A DNA stretch of 64,000 bases from Mesorhizobium atlanticum (GCF_003289965.1 NZ_QMBQ01000010.1:1-64000), one strand, 5' to 3'; counted from the first letter of the stretch, positions 8,520-18,217 are shown. Numbers and translations: made by a program. The notes: generated by a model from the sequence alone, not told the origin.

Positions 8520-9880
8520 CAATTCCCCGCCTGTTGCTGCGGCAAGAGATAGCCGGTGGTCGAATGATCGAGCACCAGGTAGCGGACTGCCACCGCCCTG
8601 ACCTCATCGGCGGTGACCTTGCGGATGCGGTCCGGCCATTCCTGGACGTCCTTGACGTTGCCGCCGGTGGCAAGCGTGGAGCCATACATGTTGGCCATGT
8701 CGTCCTGCTTGTCGCGGGCAAAGATCATGGAGCGCACATAGCGGGTCTTGGCCCGTTCCAGCTCATCGTCGCTCACGCCGTCCTTGACGATGCGGGTGAT
8801 CTCGGCATCGACCGCCGCCTCGACATCGGCAAGCTTGGCGTCGCCGCGCGGCGCGCCATAGACGGTGAAGTTGGTGGCATCAAGCATCGTGCCCTGGAAA
8901 TAGGCCGCCGCGTCGGAGGCGATCCCCTGCTTTACGACGAGTTCCTGGTACAGCCGGCTGCGGTTGCCGCCGCCGAGGATCTCGGCCAGCAGGTCGAGCG
9001 CCTCCGCCTCACCGGGCTTGGCCGTATGATAGGATGGCACAACCCATTGCGTCGAAAAGCTCGGCACCGAGACACGCGCATCGGTCAGCGTCACGGTGCG
9101 TTTGGTGTTCTGCTCCGGCTCGACCGGGCGGATGCGCGGTCGCAGATCCGGACCGCGCGCGACCTTGCCGTAGGTGCGCTCGGCCATCGCCTTGACGGCA
9201 TCCGGCTCGACGTCGCCCGCCACCACCAGCACCGCATTGTTCGGCCGGTAGTAATTATCGTAGAAGGCTTTCGCGTCCGGACGGTTCAGTTGCTCCATTT
9301 CCTGCATCCAGCCGATCACGGGAATGCGGTAGGGCTGGTTTTGCCAGAGCGTCGCATCGACCTCCTCGTCCAGAACCGCCTGCGGGTTGCTGTCGATGCG
9401 CGAGCGGCGCTCCTCCAGGATGACGTCGCGCTCGGTCTTGATGACGTCGTCGGTCAAGATCAGGTTGCGCATGCGATCAGCCTCGAAGCCCATCATCTGT
9501 TCGAGCGCCGATGGCGGCACCGTCTCATGGAAGGCGGTATAGTCGTAGGAGGTGAAGGCGTTGTTGGAGCCGCCGATCTCGGACACGGCACGGTCGAACT
9601 CACCGGCCGCGTGATGGGTCGTGGCCTTGAACATCAGATGCTCGAAGAAATGCGCGATGCCGGATTTGCCAGCGGGCTCGTCGGCGCTGCCGATCTTGTA
9701 CCAGACCATATGGGTGACGATCGGCGCGCGATGATCCGGGATGACGACCACTTCCATGCCGTTGTCGAGCAGGAAATCCTTGACGTCGCCGTCGTCGGCC
9801 GCGCGGGCCGGAGCCGACGCCGCCATCGCCAGCGTGCCGACAAGGAGCGCCGCGCGCAGCGCAATCCGCGTAGGTGTCAT
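8519..9880 (-). CDS. M16-family zinc metallopeptidase (catalytic subunit)
   Basis: 453 residues from ATG 9880, preceded by GGAGAACTTG. The longer open frame back to 9934 lacks support. The N-terminus is a clear signal peptide (LRAALLVGTLAMAASAPARA). The inverted zinc motif HFFEH is at residues 77-81, with the expected acidic region (TERDVILEERRSR) about 70 residues later. Length fits bacterial periplasmic M16B peptidases (about 450). These degrade short peptides and usually pair with the zinc-less homologue encoded next, here by a stop/start overlap. The true substrate is unknown. Confidence 0.94.
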   Translation of the reverse strand: MTPTRIALRAALLVGTLAMAASAPARAADDGDVKDFLLDNGMEVVVIPDHRAPIVTHMVWYKIGSADEPAGKSGIAHFFEHLMFKATTHHAAGEFDRAVSEIGGSNNAFTSYDYTAFHETVPPSALEQMMGFEADRMRNLILTDDVIKTERDVILEERRSRIDSNPQAVLDEEVDATLWQNQPYRIPVIGWMQEMEQLNRPDAKAFYDNYYRPNNAVLVVAGDVEPDAVKAMAERTYGKVARGPDLRPRIRPVEPEQNTKRTVTLTDARVSVPSFSTQWVVPSYHTAKPGEAEALDLLAEILGGGNRSRLYQELVVKQGIASDAAAYFQGTMLDATNFTVYGAPRGDAKLADVEAAVDAEITRIVKDGVSDDELERAKTRYVRSMIFARDKQDDMANMYGSTLATGGNVKDVQEWPDRIRKVTADEVRAVAVRYLVLDHSTTGYLLPQQQAGN

Positions 9881-9974
9881 CAAGTTCTCCGGTTCCGGTT
9901 GCGCGACGATAGGCAAGGTTCGCTGGCGAGGCAAAGTGAATTGTTCGGCATTTTCGAGGCGTGGCTAGAACAAG

Positions 9975-10529
9975 CTAGCCGACCTCGATGAACCGGATGA
10001 CCGTTTCGCCGTAATTGCGCTCATCGATCAACGAAAAGCCAGCGCCCGGCCCGAACGGCGCCGATGCCGCCTCCTCGACGACGCAGAGCGCGCCGGGCAG
10101 AAGCCAGCCGCCGTCCTTGGCGGAGCGCAGCGCCCGTTCGCCAAGCCCTTTGCCGTAAGGCGGATCGGCGAAGATCAGGCCGAAGGGCGAGATCGTGCCG
10201 GCCTCGCCTAGATGCGTGGCGTCGCGGCGAAAGATTTTCGTGCGGCCGGTGAGCCCATAGGCCTCGACATTCTCGCGGATCAGGCCGCGTCCCTCGGTCG
10301 ATTCCTCGATGAAGACGCAGTAGGAGGCGCCGCGCGACAAAGCCTCCAGCCCGAGCGCGCCCGTGCCGGCGAAGAGATCGAGCACGCGGCCGCCTTCCAG
10401 CTTGTCGGCATGGCGATGCGCCAGGACGTTGAACACCGCCTCGCGGGTACGGTCGGTGGTGGGGCGAATGGCATTGCTTTTCGGCGTCGCCAGCGGACGC
10501 CCGCGGAACTCACCGCCGACGATCCGCAT
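9975..10529 (-). CDS. rsmD: 16S rRNA (guanine(966)-N(2))-methyltransferase RsmD
   Basis: 184 residues starting at ATG 10529 (MRIVGGEFRGRPLATPKS). The long frame upstream of this ATG is only the antisense-like shadow of the preceding low-complexity gene. The family N-terminus RIVGGxxRGRxL, a Rossmann SAM site (VLDLFAGTGALGLEALSRGA) and the catalytic motif ADPPYG are all present. It should methylate G966 of 16S rRNA in the small subunit. The start lies inside the last 20 bases of the pseudouridine synthase gene, so the two rRNA-modification genes are probably co-translated. Confidence 0.95.
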   Translation of the reverse strand: MRIVGGEFRGRPLATPKSNAIRPTTDRTREAVFNVLAHRHADKLEGGRVLDLFAGTGALGLEALSRGASYCVFIEESTEGRGLIRENVEAYGLTGRTKIFRRDATHLGEAGTISPFGLIFADPPYGKGLGERALRSAKDGGWLLPGALCVVEEAASAPFGPGAGFSLIDERNYGETVIRFIEVG

Positions 10530-12528
10530 CGCCGCCCCTCTTCGGACCACGCGGCCTGTTGCCGCCATCGCCTTCGGGGCGCTCGCCGCGGGGCTTGCCG
10601 AACGGCTTCGCGCCCGGCTTGCCCTTGCCGCCCGGCCTGTAGGATGCCTTGCGCGCCTTCGCCTCGGCGGCCCTGGCGGCGTCGGCTTCCGCCCTGCCCT
10701 TGCCGATCGGCCGGGCGCCCGGCGCCATCCAGACATTGGCCTTGCGCTGGCCCGGCGGCTCGATCGGCCGCTGCTCGCGCTCGGATTTCTTGCCGCGCGG
10801 CTTGTCCCCAAACCCGCCACGTGGCTTGTCGCCGAAGCCGCCGCGATCGGACTTCGCGCCGCGCTCGCCAAATGCCCTGTCCGGTTTGGTCGAGAGCTTG
10901 CTCAGCGCCTCGTCGCGGCTCCCTTCGCGGCGCTTGCGCGCCTTGATCAGTCCCCCCTCGCCGATCGGCCGGCGATCGCCGTCACGCGTGAATTTCGGCC
11001 GGTCGGCTTCTTCCCGACGCGGACCGCCGCCGCGCACCGGCTTGTTGGAGAAAGGCTTTTGGATCTCGGCATCGAAATTGGCGCCGGCTTCCTCGATCAG
11101 CCGCTCGCCGAGTTGCTCGCGCAGCACCCGGCCCTTGATCTCCAGCACATGGCCCTCGGGCAGGTCCTCGAGCTGGAACGGTCCGTAAGAAATGCGGATC
11201 AGCCGCGTGACATCGAGACCAAGCGCGCCAAGAATGTTCTTCACCTCGCGGTTCTTGCCTTCGCGCAGGCCCAGCGTCAGCCATGCGTTGGTACCCTGCT
11301 CGCGGTCGAGCGAGGCCTCGATCGAACCGTAGAAGACGCCGTCGACGGCGATGCCGTCGCGCAGGCCGGCCAGTGCGCTCTCCTCGACCTTGCCGTGGAC
11401 GCGCGCGCGATAGCGCCGCAGCCAGCCGGTGGCCGGCAGCTCGAGGACGCGCGACAACCCGCCGTCATTGGTGAGCAGCAGCAGGCCCTCGGTGTTGATG
11501 TCGAGCCGGCCGATGGTCATCAGCCGCGGCAGGTCGGCCGGCAGCACGTCGAAAACAGTCTTGCGGCCTTCCGGATCGCGGTTGGTGGTGACGACGCCCG
11601 CCGGCTTATGGAACAGGAACAGGCGCGTACGCTCGATCGGCGGAATCTCGGTGCCGTCGAGATGGATGACGTCGTTGGCACTGACGTTGAAAGCCGGCGA
11701 GTCCAGCACCTTGCCGTTGACCTTGACGCGACCGGCCGCGATCAGTTCCTCGGCGTCGCGGCGTGAGGCGATGCCGGCACGAGCCAGCCGCTTGGCGATG
11801 CGCTCGCCGGCCTCCGGCGCGGCTTCCGAAGGACGCGGACGCGGCTTGAAGCCGCCCTCGGGCTTTCCCGCGCCGCGCGGGCGATCGCTGAAGTCACGCT
11901 TCGACCGATCGGCAAAGTCGCGTCCGGAGCGATCGCTGAACTCGCGCTTGGGGCGCTCGAAACGGCGCTCGCCATGCTCGCCCTCGGCGGCCATCGGCCG
12001 GTCACCGCGCGGTGTGTAAGGCTTGCGGCCTTCGCGCTTCTCGAAGGGTTTGCCGTCGCGCGGCGGACCTTTGCGGAACGGCCGGTCGCCGCGCTCCGCG
12101 CCTTCATCCGTGTGGCGCGGCCCCGTTTCACGCGGCTTGTAGCTGCGTTTGAAATCGCGGGCCGGGCGCTCGCCTTGAGCGGCCACCGGCCGGTCACCGC
12201 GTGGCGTATAGGGCTTGCGGCCCTCGCGTTTGTCGAAAGGCTTGCCGTCGCGCGGCGGGCCTTTGCGGAACGGCCGGTCGCCACGCTCCGCGCCCTCGCC
12301 CGCTTCGCGCCGCCCCGTTTCACGCGGCCCCGTTTCACGCGGCCTGTAGCTGCGCTTGAAGTCGCGGCGTTGGCCGTCGACATCGCGGCGCTCGCCTTCG
12401 GCAGCCATCGGCCGCTCACCCTTCGCGAACGGCTGCTTGGCGCCGTAGGCCGGCTTGCCGTCTCGCGGGCCTGCCGGTTTCGAGCCGCCTTTGCGTGGCC
12501 CGCGTGGAGATTTCTTGTCGTCGTCCAT
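10510..12528 (-). CDS. RsuA/RluB-family pseudouridine synthase with long basic low-complexity N- and C-terminal extensions
   Basis: 672 residues, while the enzyme core is only about 240. The core has an S4 RNA-binding domain (RIAKRLARAGIASRRDAEEL) and a catalytic domain with GRLDINTEGLLLLTNDG (nucleophile Asp) and KNREVKNIL near its end, typical of RsuA/RluB/RluF enzymes acting on rRNA. The first ~230 residues are Arg/Lys/Gly/Pro-rich with imperfect ~63-residue repeats (GDRPFRKGPPRDGKPF, REGRKPYTPRGDRP). The last ~190 residues are also basic and disordered-looking. Extended forms are known in Rhizobiales, but the target base cannot be assigned. Followed by rsmD with a 20-base overlap. Confidence 0.92.
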   Translation of the reverse strand: MDDDKKSPRGPRKGGSKPAGPRDGKPAYGAKQPFAKGERPMAAEGERRDVDGQRRDFKRSYRPRETGPRETGRREAGEGAERGDRPFRKGPPRDGKPFDKREGRKPYTPRGDRPVAAQGERPARDFKRSYKPRETGPRHTDEGAERGDRPFRKGPPRDGKPFEKREGRKPYTPRGDRPMAAEGEHGERRFERPKREFSDRSGRDFADRSKRDFSDRPRGAGKPEGGFKPRPRPSEAAPEAGERIAKRLARAGIASRRDAEELIAAGRVKVNGKVLDSPAFNVSANDVIHLDGTEIPPIERTRLFLFHKPAGVVTTNRDPEGRKTVFDVLPADLPRLMTIGRLDINTEGLLLLTNDGGLSRVLELPATGWLRRYRARVHGKVEESALAGLRDGIAVDGVFYGSIEASLDREQGTNAWLTLGLREGKNREVKNILGALGLDVTRLIRISYGPFQLEDLPEGHVLEIKGRVLREQLGERLIEEAGANFDAEIQKPFSNKPVRGGGPRREEADRPKFTRDGDRRPIGEGGLIKARKRREGSRDEALSKLSTKPDRAFGERGAKSDRGGFGDKPRGGFGDKPRGKKSEREQRPIEPPGQRKANVWMAPGARPIGKGRAEADAARAAEAKARKASYRPGGKGKPGAKPFGKPRGERPEGDGGNRPRGPKRGGDADRRR

Positions 12529-12550
12529 TACTTTGCTCGTCTTTGCCTGC

Positions 12551-12650
12551 TACAGCGCCGCGCGCCCTTTCGGACGCCCAACGCAGGCAGTGTCATCTTG
12601 ATTTTGCGCATCCAGCGGCGCGGCAAAAACCGATTCCGGTTTTCAGGGTC
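12551..12650. repeat. Dispersed intergenic repeat, family B (degenerate copy)
   Basis: It opens TACAGCGCCGCGCG and ends with a hairpin-like AAAACCGATTCCGGTTTT. It aligns by eye, in opposite orientation, with 32543-32646. It lies in the gap between the pseudouridine synthase and tadA, which are divergently transcribed. Similar GCGCTGTA...TGCGCAxxA elements are scattered through Rhizobiales genomes. Confidence 0.65.
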
Positions 12651-12708
12651 TCGCGCTAGATAACAGGATCACCCTCTGGTGGCGAGGAATAATCGGAATG
12701 GAAACTGC

Positions 12709-13167
12709 TTGAAACGACCGGATTTCATGGCCTTGGCGCTTGAAGAGGCCGAGGCGGCCGCCGGCCGCGGCGAAGTGCCGGTCGGCGCGGTGATCGTCAG
12801 CGGCAACACGGTGATCGCGAAAGCCGGCAACCGTACCCGCGAGCTTGCCGATCCGACTGCGCATGCCGAGATGCTGGCGATCCGCGAGGCCTGCCGGAAG
12901 ATCGCCAGCGAGCGGCTAACCGGCCACGACCTCTATGTGACGCTGGAGCCCTGCGCCATGTGCGCCGGCGCGATCTCCTTCGCCAGGCTGAGGCGGCTCT
13001 ATTTCGGCGCCGCCGACGAGAAAGGCGGCGCGGTGGTCAACGGCACGCGCTTCTTCGCCTCGCCCATCTGCCACCACGCGCCGGACATCTATGCGGGGAT
13101 CGGCGAGAGCGCCGCCGCCCTCATCCTCAAGGATTTTTTTCGGGATAGACGGAATGGCGGTGGGTAG
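12709..13167 (+). CDS. tadA: tRNA-specific adenosine deaminase TadA
   Basis: 152 residues from a TTG at 12709 (LKRPDFMALALEEAEAA). ATG 12727 is the alternative, and the frame also opens at GTG 12679. The zinc/catalytic motif HAEM lies at about residues 52-55, with PCAMCAG at 81-87, the C-x2-C half of the deaminase site. It converts A34 to inosine in tRNA-Arg(ACG) and is normally essential. Length and motifs match bacterial TadA throughout. It is divergent from the pseudouridine synthase gene and convergent with the lipoprotein gene. Confidence 0.95.
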   Translation: MKRPDFMALALEEAEAAAGRGEVPVGAVIVSGNTVIAKAGNRTRELADPTAHAEMLAIREACRKIASERLTGHDLYVTLEPCAMCAGAISFARLRRLYFGAADEKGGAVVNGTRFFASPICHHAPDIYAGIGESAAALILKDFFRDRRNGGG

Positions 13168-13177
13168 TAAGTAGTCG

Positions 13178-13214
13178 ATGGTGAATGGATGGCTACCATT
13201 CACTATTCACCATT
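13178..13214. terminator. Hairpin between convergent tadA and lipoprotein genes
   Basis: GTGAATGG (13181-13188) pairs with CCATTCAC (13196-13203) around a 7-base loop. A competing pairing uses ATGGTGAAT (13178-13186) and ATTCACCAT (13206-13214). There is no clear T run, so it may be a repeat element used as a bidirectional terminator rather than a classical one. Confidence 0.5.
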
Positions 13215-13888
13215 TACAGCCCCAGCCAGTCGAACCAGCCGCCCTTCTTGCCTTCGGCCTGCGCCTTCAGCCGGCGCTCCTTCTTGTACTCATCCTCGCC
13301 GAGTTCGTTCTGCGGCGCGGTGTCGGCGGCCTGGCGATAGGCCAGCGGCGGCTCGCTCAGATATTTGCGCACGTTCGGGTTGCCCTGCTTCTGTTCGGCA
13401 AGCCTGCGCTGGATCTCGGCGACACGCTTGGGACTGGAATCTTCCGGGGTCCAGCGCGGCGGGTGGCTGGACCCAGACTCCGCCATCGCCTTCTTCACCG
13501 CTTCCGGATCGGTTTGCACATCCTCGACAGCTTCAGGCTGGTAATTCGGATCGTTCTGATGCGCGGTGGCGTCGGCGCGGATGCGGGCGCGGCGCGCCTC
13601 CGGCGATTCGGGCCACTCGGTGCTCGCCGTCTCGATGCTTTCCTGCGGCGGCGGCAGGTTTACCTTTTGCCCCGGAGCAGGCTTCACCAGGTCAGGACGT
13701 GGCTTGTAGTCGATCGGAGTGCGACGCTTCGGCGTGATCGAGGCAGCGCCCGAAACGTCGTCGAACAGTTGCGCGGCTGCCGTCTTGTCGGTTCCGTAGG
13801 TGGGCGAACTCACGCAGCCCGACAGGGCGATGGCCGATACCACAAGCGGCGCCACCAGCGCGGCGCGCGCGAACGTTCTGTCGGTCAT
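13214..13888 (-). CDS. Putative lipoprotein of unknown function, downstream of ileS
   Basis: 224 residues from ATG 13888 (MTDRTFARAALVAPLVVSAIALSGC). The signal peptide ends in a lipobox ALSGC, so Cys25 should be lipidated. The mature part is hydrophilic, Pro/Glu/Gln/Lys-rich and probably disordered, ending GWFDWLGL. I recognise no domain. It follows ileS on the same strand after 190 bases. The track-length frame back to 13939 is not supported, because it would bury the signal peptide. Confidence 0.8.
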   Translation of the reverse strand: MTDRTFARAALVAPLVVSAIALSGCVSSPTYGTDKTAAAQLFDDVSGAASITPKRRTPIDYKPRPDLVKPAPGQKVNLPPPQESIETASTEWPESPEARRARIRADATAHQNDPNYQPEAVEDVQTDPEAVKKAMAESGSSHPPRWTPEDSSPKRVAEIQRRLAEQKQGNPNVRKYLSEPPLAYRQAADTAPQNELGEDEYKKERRLKAQAEGKKGGWFDWLGL

Positions 13889-14078
13889 GCCAAAAAGTCC
13901 CACTCTAACTGCCTTTCGGTCGCCACCGGCCAAGGGCACGGTCCCCTTCTTCCCCGCACTTGCGATGGAAATCCGGCGACAATTTGTCTGCCGGAGTGTC
14001 GCGTGTTTACCTCAACCACTTGTTAAGGGCAACGCACGGGCGGATATGGGCCGCCCGGCGTGGTAGTTTTGCACCGGC

Positions 14079-17057
14079 TTATAGACGCCCAAGCGCCTTC
14101 AGCTCTTGCAGCACGGCCGCGTCGCGGGCCGAGACATCCGGGAATTCCGGATCCTGCCCGACATCGGCGGTGTAACGCCAGGAGCGCGCGCATTTGGTGA
14201 GACCGCGATCCTCAGCTTTCTCCACCACCACCGCCACGCCCTTGACGTCGTCGAGCGTGAAGGCGCCTTCCGGCGCATTGCCATGCTTGATGACGAGGTC
14301 GCTGGTGATCGCCATCTCAGCCATGTCGACATCCGCGATGGCCGCCTCCAGCGCGGCGTCGTCGATGGTGACCACCGGAACGGCCTCGAGCGAGGAGCCG
14401 ATCAGCTTCTCGGCACGCGCGATCTCCAGCGCGCCGGTAATGACACGGCGCACCTGCCTCACCTTGCGCCATTTCTCGGCCAGCGCCTCATTGCGCCAGT
14501 TCTGCGGGATCGCTGGGAACTGGTCGAGATGCACCGAGACGGCGTCCGGATGGCGATCGAGCCAGGCTTCCTCGGTGGTGAACGGCAGCATCGGCGCCAG
14601 CCACTTCACCAGGCATTCGAAGAGGTGGCGCACCACCTGCACGGCCGCCCTGCGGCGCAGGCTCGACGGCCCGTCGCAGTAAAGTGCGTCCTTGCGGATG
14701 TCGAAGTAGAAAGCCGAGAGCTCGACCACCATGAAGTCCAGCAGGGCGCGGGTGATGCGCTTGAACTCGAACGCGTCGTAGCCCTGGCGCACCACCTCGT
14801 CCAGCTCGGACAGCCGGTGCAGCATCAGCCGCTCCAGCTCCGGCATCGTCTCCACCGGCACGTCCCTGCCGTCGTCATGAGCGAGCGTGCCCAGCATCCA
14901 GCGGATGGTGTTCCTCAGCTTGCGATAGGCGTCGATATTGGTCTGCAGCACGTTCTTGCCTAGCCGCTGGTCCTCCCAATAGTCGGTCGTCACCACCCAG
15001 AGCCGCAGGATATCGGCGCCGGACTGTTTTATCACGTCCTGCGGCACGACAGTGTTGCCGAGCGATTTCGACATCTTGCGGCCTTCCTCATCCATGGTGA
15101 AGCCATGGGTGATGACCGCTTCGTAAGGCGCCCTGCCCCTTGTGCCGCAGCTTTCAAGCAGCGAGGAATGGAACCAACCGCGATGCTGGTCGGAGCCCTC
15201 GAGATAGACGTCGGCCGGCCATTTGAGGTCCGGACGGTCTTCCAGCGTGAAGACATGGGTCGAGCCGGAATCGAACCAGACGTCCAGGATGTCCATCACC
15301 TGGTGCCATTTCGAGGCATCGTGATTGCCGAGGAAACGTTCCTTGGCACCCTCGGCGAACCAGGCGTCCGCGCCTTCCTTTTCGAAAGCGTCCATGATGC
15401 GCTGGTTGACGGCCTCGTCCTTCAGCACATTGCCGTCCTCGTCTGCGAAGACGGCGATCGGCACGCCCCAGGCGCGCTGGCGCGAAAGCACCCAGTCCGG
15501 GCGCTCCTCGATCATGGCGCGGATGCGGTTCTGGCCGGCCGCCGGCACGAAACGGGTGTCGTCGATCGCCTTCAGCGCGCGGCTGCGCAGCGTCGTGCCG
15601 TCGCCGAGGTCCTTGTCCATATAGACGAACCATTGCGGCGTGTTGCGGAAGATGACCGGCTTCTTCGAGCGCCAGGAGTGCGGATAGCTGTGCTTCAGCC
15701 GTCCGCGCGCGAAGAGCGCGTTGCGCTTGATCAGCTCGTCGATGACCGCCTGGTTGGCGTTGCCCTTCTTGCCGTTGTCGTCGATGACGCGCGCGGCGCC
15801 ACCCTCACGGTCCGGGCCGAAGCCCGGCGCATCCTTGGTGAAGAAGCCGGCATCGTCGACCGGGAACGGGATCGCGGTATCGACGCCCCGCTTGATGAGC
15901 TCGGCCACCGCATCCGTCCAGGCATCGAAGTCCTCTCGGCCGTGGCTGGGCGCCGTGTGGACGAAGCCGGTGCCGGCGTCGTCGGTGACATGCTCGCCGG
16001 CAATCATCGGCACGGGGAATTCGTAACCGCCACCAAGCCCTCGAAACGGATGCGAAAGCGTAAGGTTGGCAAGCTGTTCGCTCGAGACGCTGTGAAGGCG
16101 GGTTAAGGTGACCTTGGCCTTGGCCGCCGCATCCTCGGCCAGCGCGTCGGCGAAGATCAACTTCTCGCCGGGCTGAGGGCCGAAGGCGTTCTCGGCCGCC
16201 GTGACCTCGTAGAGACCGTAGGCGACGCGCGGCGAATAGCTGACGGCGCGGTTGCCGGGGATGGTCCAGGGCGTGGTCGTCCAGATGACGACATGCGCCT
16301 CGACGAGATCGAGCGCGGCCCCATCCAGCGCCGGCGCGGCATCGGCGACCGGCTGGGCGAGGCTCGCGACCGGGAACTTCACCCAGATCGTGTCACTCTC
16401 ATAGTCCTGGTATTCGACCTCTGCCTCGGCGAGCGCGGTGCGCTCGACCACGCTCCACATCACCGGCTTCGAGCCGCGATAGAGCTGGCCGGACATGGCG
16501 AATTTCAACAGCTCGCCAGCGATGCGCGACTCGGCGTGGTAGGCCATGGTCGTATAGGGATTGTCGAAATCGCCGATAACGCCGAGGCGCTGGAACTCGC
16601 CTCCCTGCACCTTGATCCAATGCGCGGCGAAGTCGCGGCATTCCCTGCGGAACTCGTTGACCGGCACCTCGTCCTTGTTCTTGCCTTTGGCGCGATACTG
16701 CTCCTCGATCTTCCATTCGATCGGCAGGCCGTGGCAGTCCCAGCCCGGCACATAGTTGGCGTCGTAACCGCGCATCTGGAAGGAACGGTTGATGACGTCC
16801 TTGAGGATCTTGTTCAGCGCATGGCCGATATGGATGTTGCCGTTGGCGTAGGGCGGGCCGTCATGCAGCACGAATTTCTCGCGGCCAGCGGCCTCCTCGC
16901 GAAGCTTTCTATAAAGGTCCATGTCCTGCCAGCGCTTGACCAGGCCGGGCTCCTTCTCGGGCAGGCCGGCGCGCATCGGGAAATCCGTCTGCGGCAAATA
17001 AAGCGTCTTGGAATAGTCGATCGTTTCTGCAGTGTCGGTCATTGGGGTGTCGGTCAT
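14079..17057 (-). CDS. ileS: Isoleucine--tRNA ligase
   Basis: 992 residues from ATG 17057 (MTDTPMTDTAETIDY); a second ATG at 17042 is possible. Class I synthetase signatures are present: HIGH at residues 76-79 in NGNIHIGHALNK and KMSKS near residue 660. The CP1 editing domain and the anticodon-binding region complete the family layout. The C-terminal zinc-finger region keeps KCARSWRYTADVG but has lost the second cysteine pair, ending in DVSARDAAVLQELKALGRL. It charges tRNA-Ile and edits misactivated valine. In many Rhizobiales ileS lies next to ribF; here about 7 kb separates them. Confidence 0.97.
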   Translation of the reverse strand: MTDTPMTDTAETIDYSKTLYLPQTDFPMRAGLPEKEPGLVKRWQDMDLYRKLREEAAGREKFVLHDGPPYANGNIHIGHALNKILKDVINRSFQMRGYDANYVPGWDCHGLPIEWKIEEQYRAKGKNKDEVPVNEFRRECRDFAAHWIKVQGGEFQRLGVIGDFDNPYTTMAYHAESRIAGELLKFAMSGQLYRGSKPVMWSVVERTALAEAEVEYQDYESDTIWVKFPVASLAQPVADAAPALDGAALDLVEAHVVIWTTTPWTIPGNRAVSYSPRVAYGLYEVTAAENAFGPQPGEKLIFADALAEDAAAKAKVTLTRLHSVSSEQLANLTLSHPFRGLGGGYEFPVPMIAGEHVTDDAGTGFVHTAPSHGREDFDAWTDAVAELIKRGVDTAIPFPVDDAGFFTKDAPGFGPDREGGAARVIDDNGKKGNANQAVIDELIKRNALFARGRLKHSYPHSWRSKKPVIFRNTPQWFVYMDKDLGDGTTLRSRALKAIDDTRFVPAAGQNRIRAMIEERPDWVLSRQRAWGVPIAVFADEDGNVLKDEAVNQRIMDAFEKEGADAWFAEGAKERFLGNHDASKWHQVMDILDVWFDSGSTHVFTLEDRPDLKWPADVYLEGSDQHRGWFHSSLLESCGTRGRAPYEAVITHGFTMDEEGRKMSKSLGNTVVPQDVIKQSGADILRLWVVTTDYWEDQRLGKNVLQTNIDAYRKLRNTIRWMLGTLAHDDGRDVPVETMPELERLMLHRLSELDEVVRQGYDAFEFKRITRALLDFMVVELSAFYFDIRKDALYCDGPSSLRRRAAVQVVRHLFECLVKWLAPMLPFTTEEAWLDRHPDAVSVHLDQFPAIPQNWRNEALAEKWRKVRQVRRVITGALEIARAEKLIGSSLEAVPVVTIDDAALEAAIADVDMAEMAITSDLVIKHGNAPEGAFTLDDVKGVAVVVEKAEDRGLTKCARSWRYTADVGQDPEFPDVSARDAAVLQELKALGRL

Positions 17058-17305
17058 TGATCTGCCATCTGCGTTGCCCGGCGGCGGAAAGCCCGGGCGT
17101 TGAACTAGCATCTTCTTGAAAAGCGCGAGGGGCGCGCGCAAAACTCCCGGCGGCTCCAGCGGCGCTCAGGCCGCCCGGAACACCGGGCCCGTAATTCGTA
17201 TCGCGATCGCGAAAAGGCGCGAAAAGCTCATCATGGCGTGGCTTTTAGCGGATGGCGCGGCAGGAATAAAGCGCGGAATTCAAGGCATGAAGCCGGTTTC
17301 GCGGC

Positions 17306-18103
17306 CTACATGGTGAAATTGAAGCGGTAAGTGGTCGAGACACCGAAGGTCCATTGGTTGCGGTCGCCGCGTTCCTTGACCAGGCTGGAATCGGCAGCCG
17401 GCCCCATCAGGCGCGAATATTCGGTGAAGACGCTGGCCGTCATCGGCTCAGTCACTTTCCAGGTGATCGCGCCGCCGAGGCCCGTCGACTTCAGGCCGCC
17501 GCCCGGATGGTATTCACTCAGGCCCGAAGCCGCCGCTTCCTTGGCGTCGACGCCGTAATAGGCGTCGAAATAGTTGGATGACGCGAAGGAGACGCGCGGT
17601 CCGCCGGAAATGCGGACCGTCGGCGTGATGTCATAGAAGGCGTCCGCGGCGATGTCGGCGACGAAGCCGTTATGGGCACGAATGCCGTGCCGCAATTCGG
17701 CCCGCGCCCTCACCCAATCCAGCGGATAGAATTCGAAGAAGCCGCCCGCCTCGCCGCCCCAGCGCACGGGATCGAGCCCCTTGAGCTCGTCCTTGCTGTC
17801 GCGCGAGAAAATGAACTTGCCGGTCAAGCCGGCGCGAACGGAACCGTCGTCGATCAGCGCCAGCGAGATGTTGTCGTTGCGCGAGGTGAAGCGCGCCTCG
17901 GGACCGACCTTGCCCAGCGAGATGATCGGCTGGGCGCTGAACATGTATTTCTTGCCGCCCTCGAAGTTCGGCGCAACGAGGCCGGTGGCGCCGAGCGTCA
18001 GGTACCAGTCGCCGGATATCCAACTGCCCCCGCCCGCCTGGGCGACAGGCGCGGTCAACAGACCTATGGCGACGGCCAGCGGAATCGTCCCGACAATACG
18101 CAT
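17306..18103 (-). CDS. MipA/OmpV-family outer membrane protein
   Basis: 265 residues from ATG 18103, preceded by AAGGGGTGACG; the GTG at 18109 is less likely. There is a signal peptide (IPLAVAIGLLTAPVAQA). The mature part has alternating beta strands with Gly-rich turns and ends in an aromatic strand (TFGVSTTYRFNF), the outer-membrane beta-barrel pattern. Internal motifs (WYLTLGATGLVAPNFEGGKK, YDITPTVRISGGPRVSF) fit MipA/OmpV. Family members are scaffold or porin-like proteins; the exact role here is unknown. It stands alone between ileS and the glycosyltransferase genes. Confidence 0.88.
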   Translation of the reverse strand: MRIVGTIPLAVAIGLLTAPVAQAGGGSWISGDWYLTLGATGLVAPNFEGGKKYMFSAQPIISLGKVGPEARFTSRNDNISLALIDDGSVRAGLTGKFIFSRDSKDELKGLDPVRWGGEAGGFFEFYPLDWVRARAELRHGIRAHNGFVADIAADAFYDITPTVRISGGPRVSFASSNYFDAYYGVDAKEAAASGLSEYHPGGGLKSTGLGGAITWKVTEPMTASVFTEYSRLMGPAADSSLVKERGDRNQWTFGVSTTYRFNFTM

Positions 18104-18217
18104 CGTCACCCCTTACGCGAAACGCGCCGGCAACACCATCCGCCGACGCTCAAGCCATGCCGTGCGTTCGGTAAAATTTGACTTAAAGCCCGTAACATGG
18201 GGACCGGCCGGAGACCT

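Noticed and set aside
14079..14200. Loss of zinc cysteines at the IleS C-terminus as a defect
   Set aside because: As far as I recall, Rhizobiales IleS proteins commonly have this reduced C-terminus, so it is not evidence of damage.
17201..17212. TCGCGATCGCGA palindrome upstream of ileS
   Set aside because: Short, GC-only palindromes are expected by chance in this composition; no context supports an operator.
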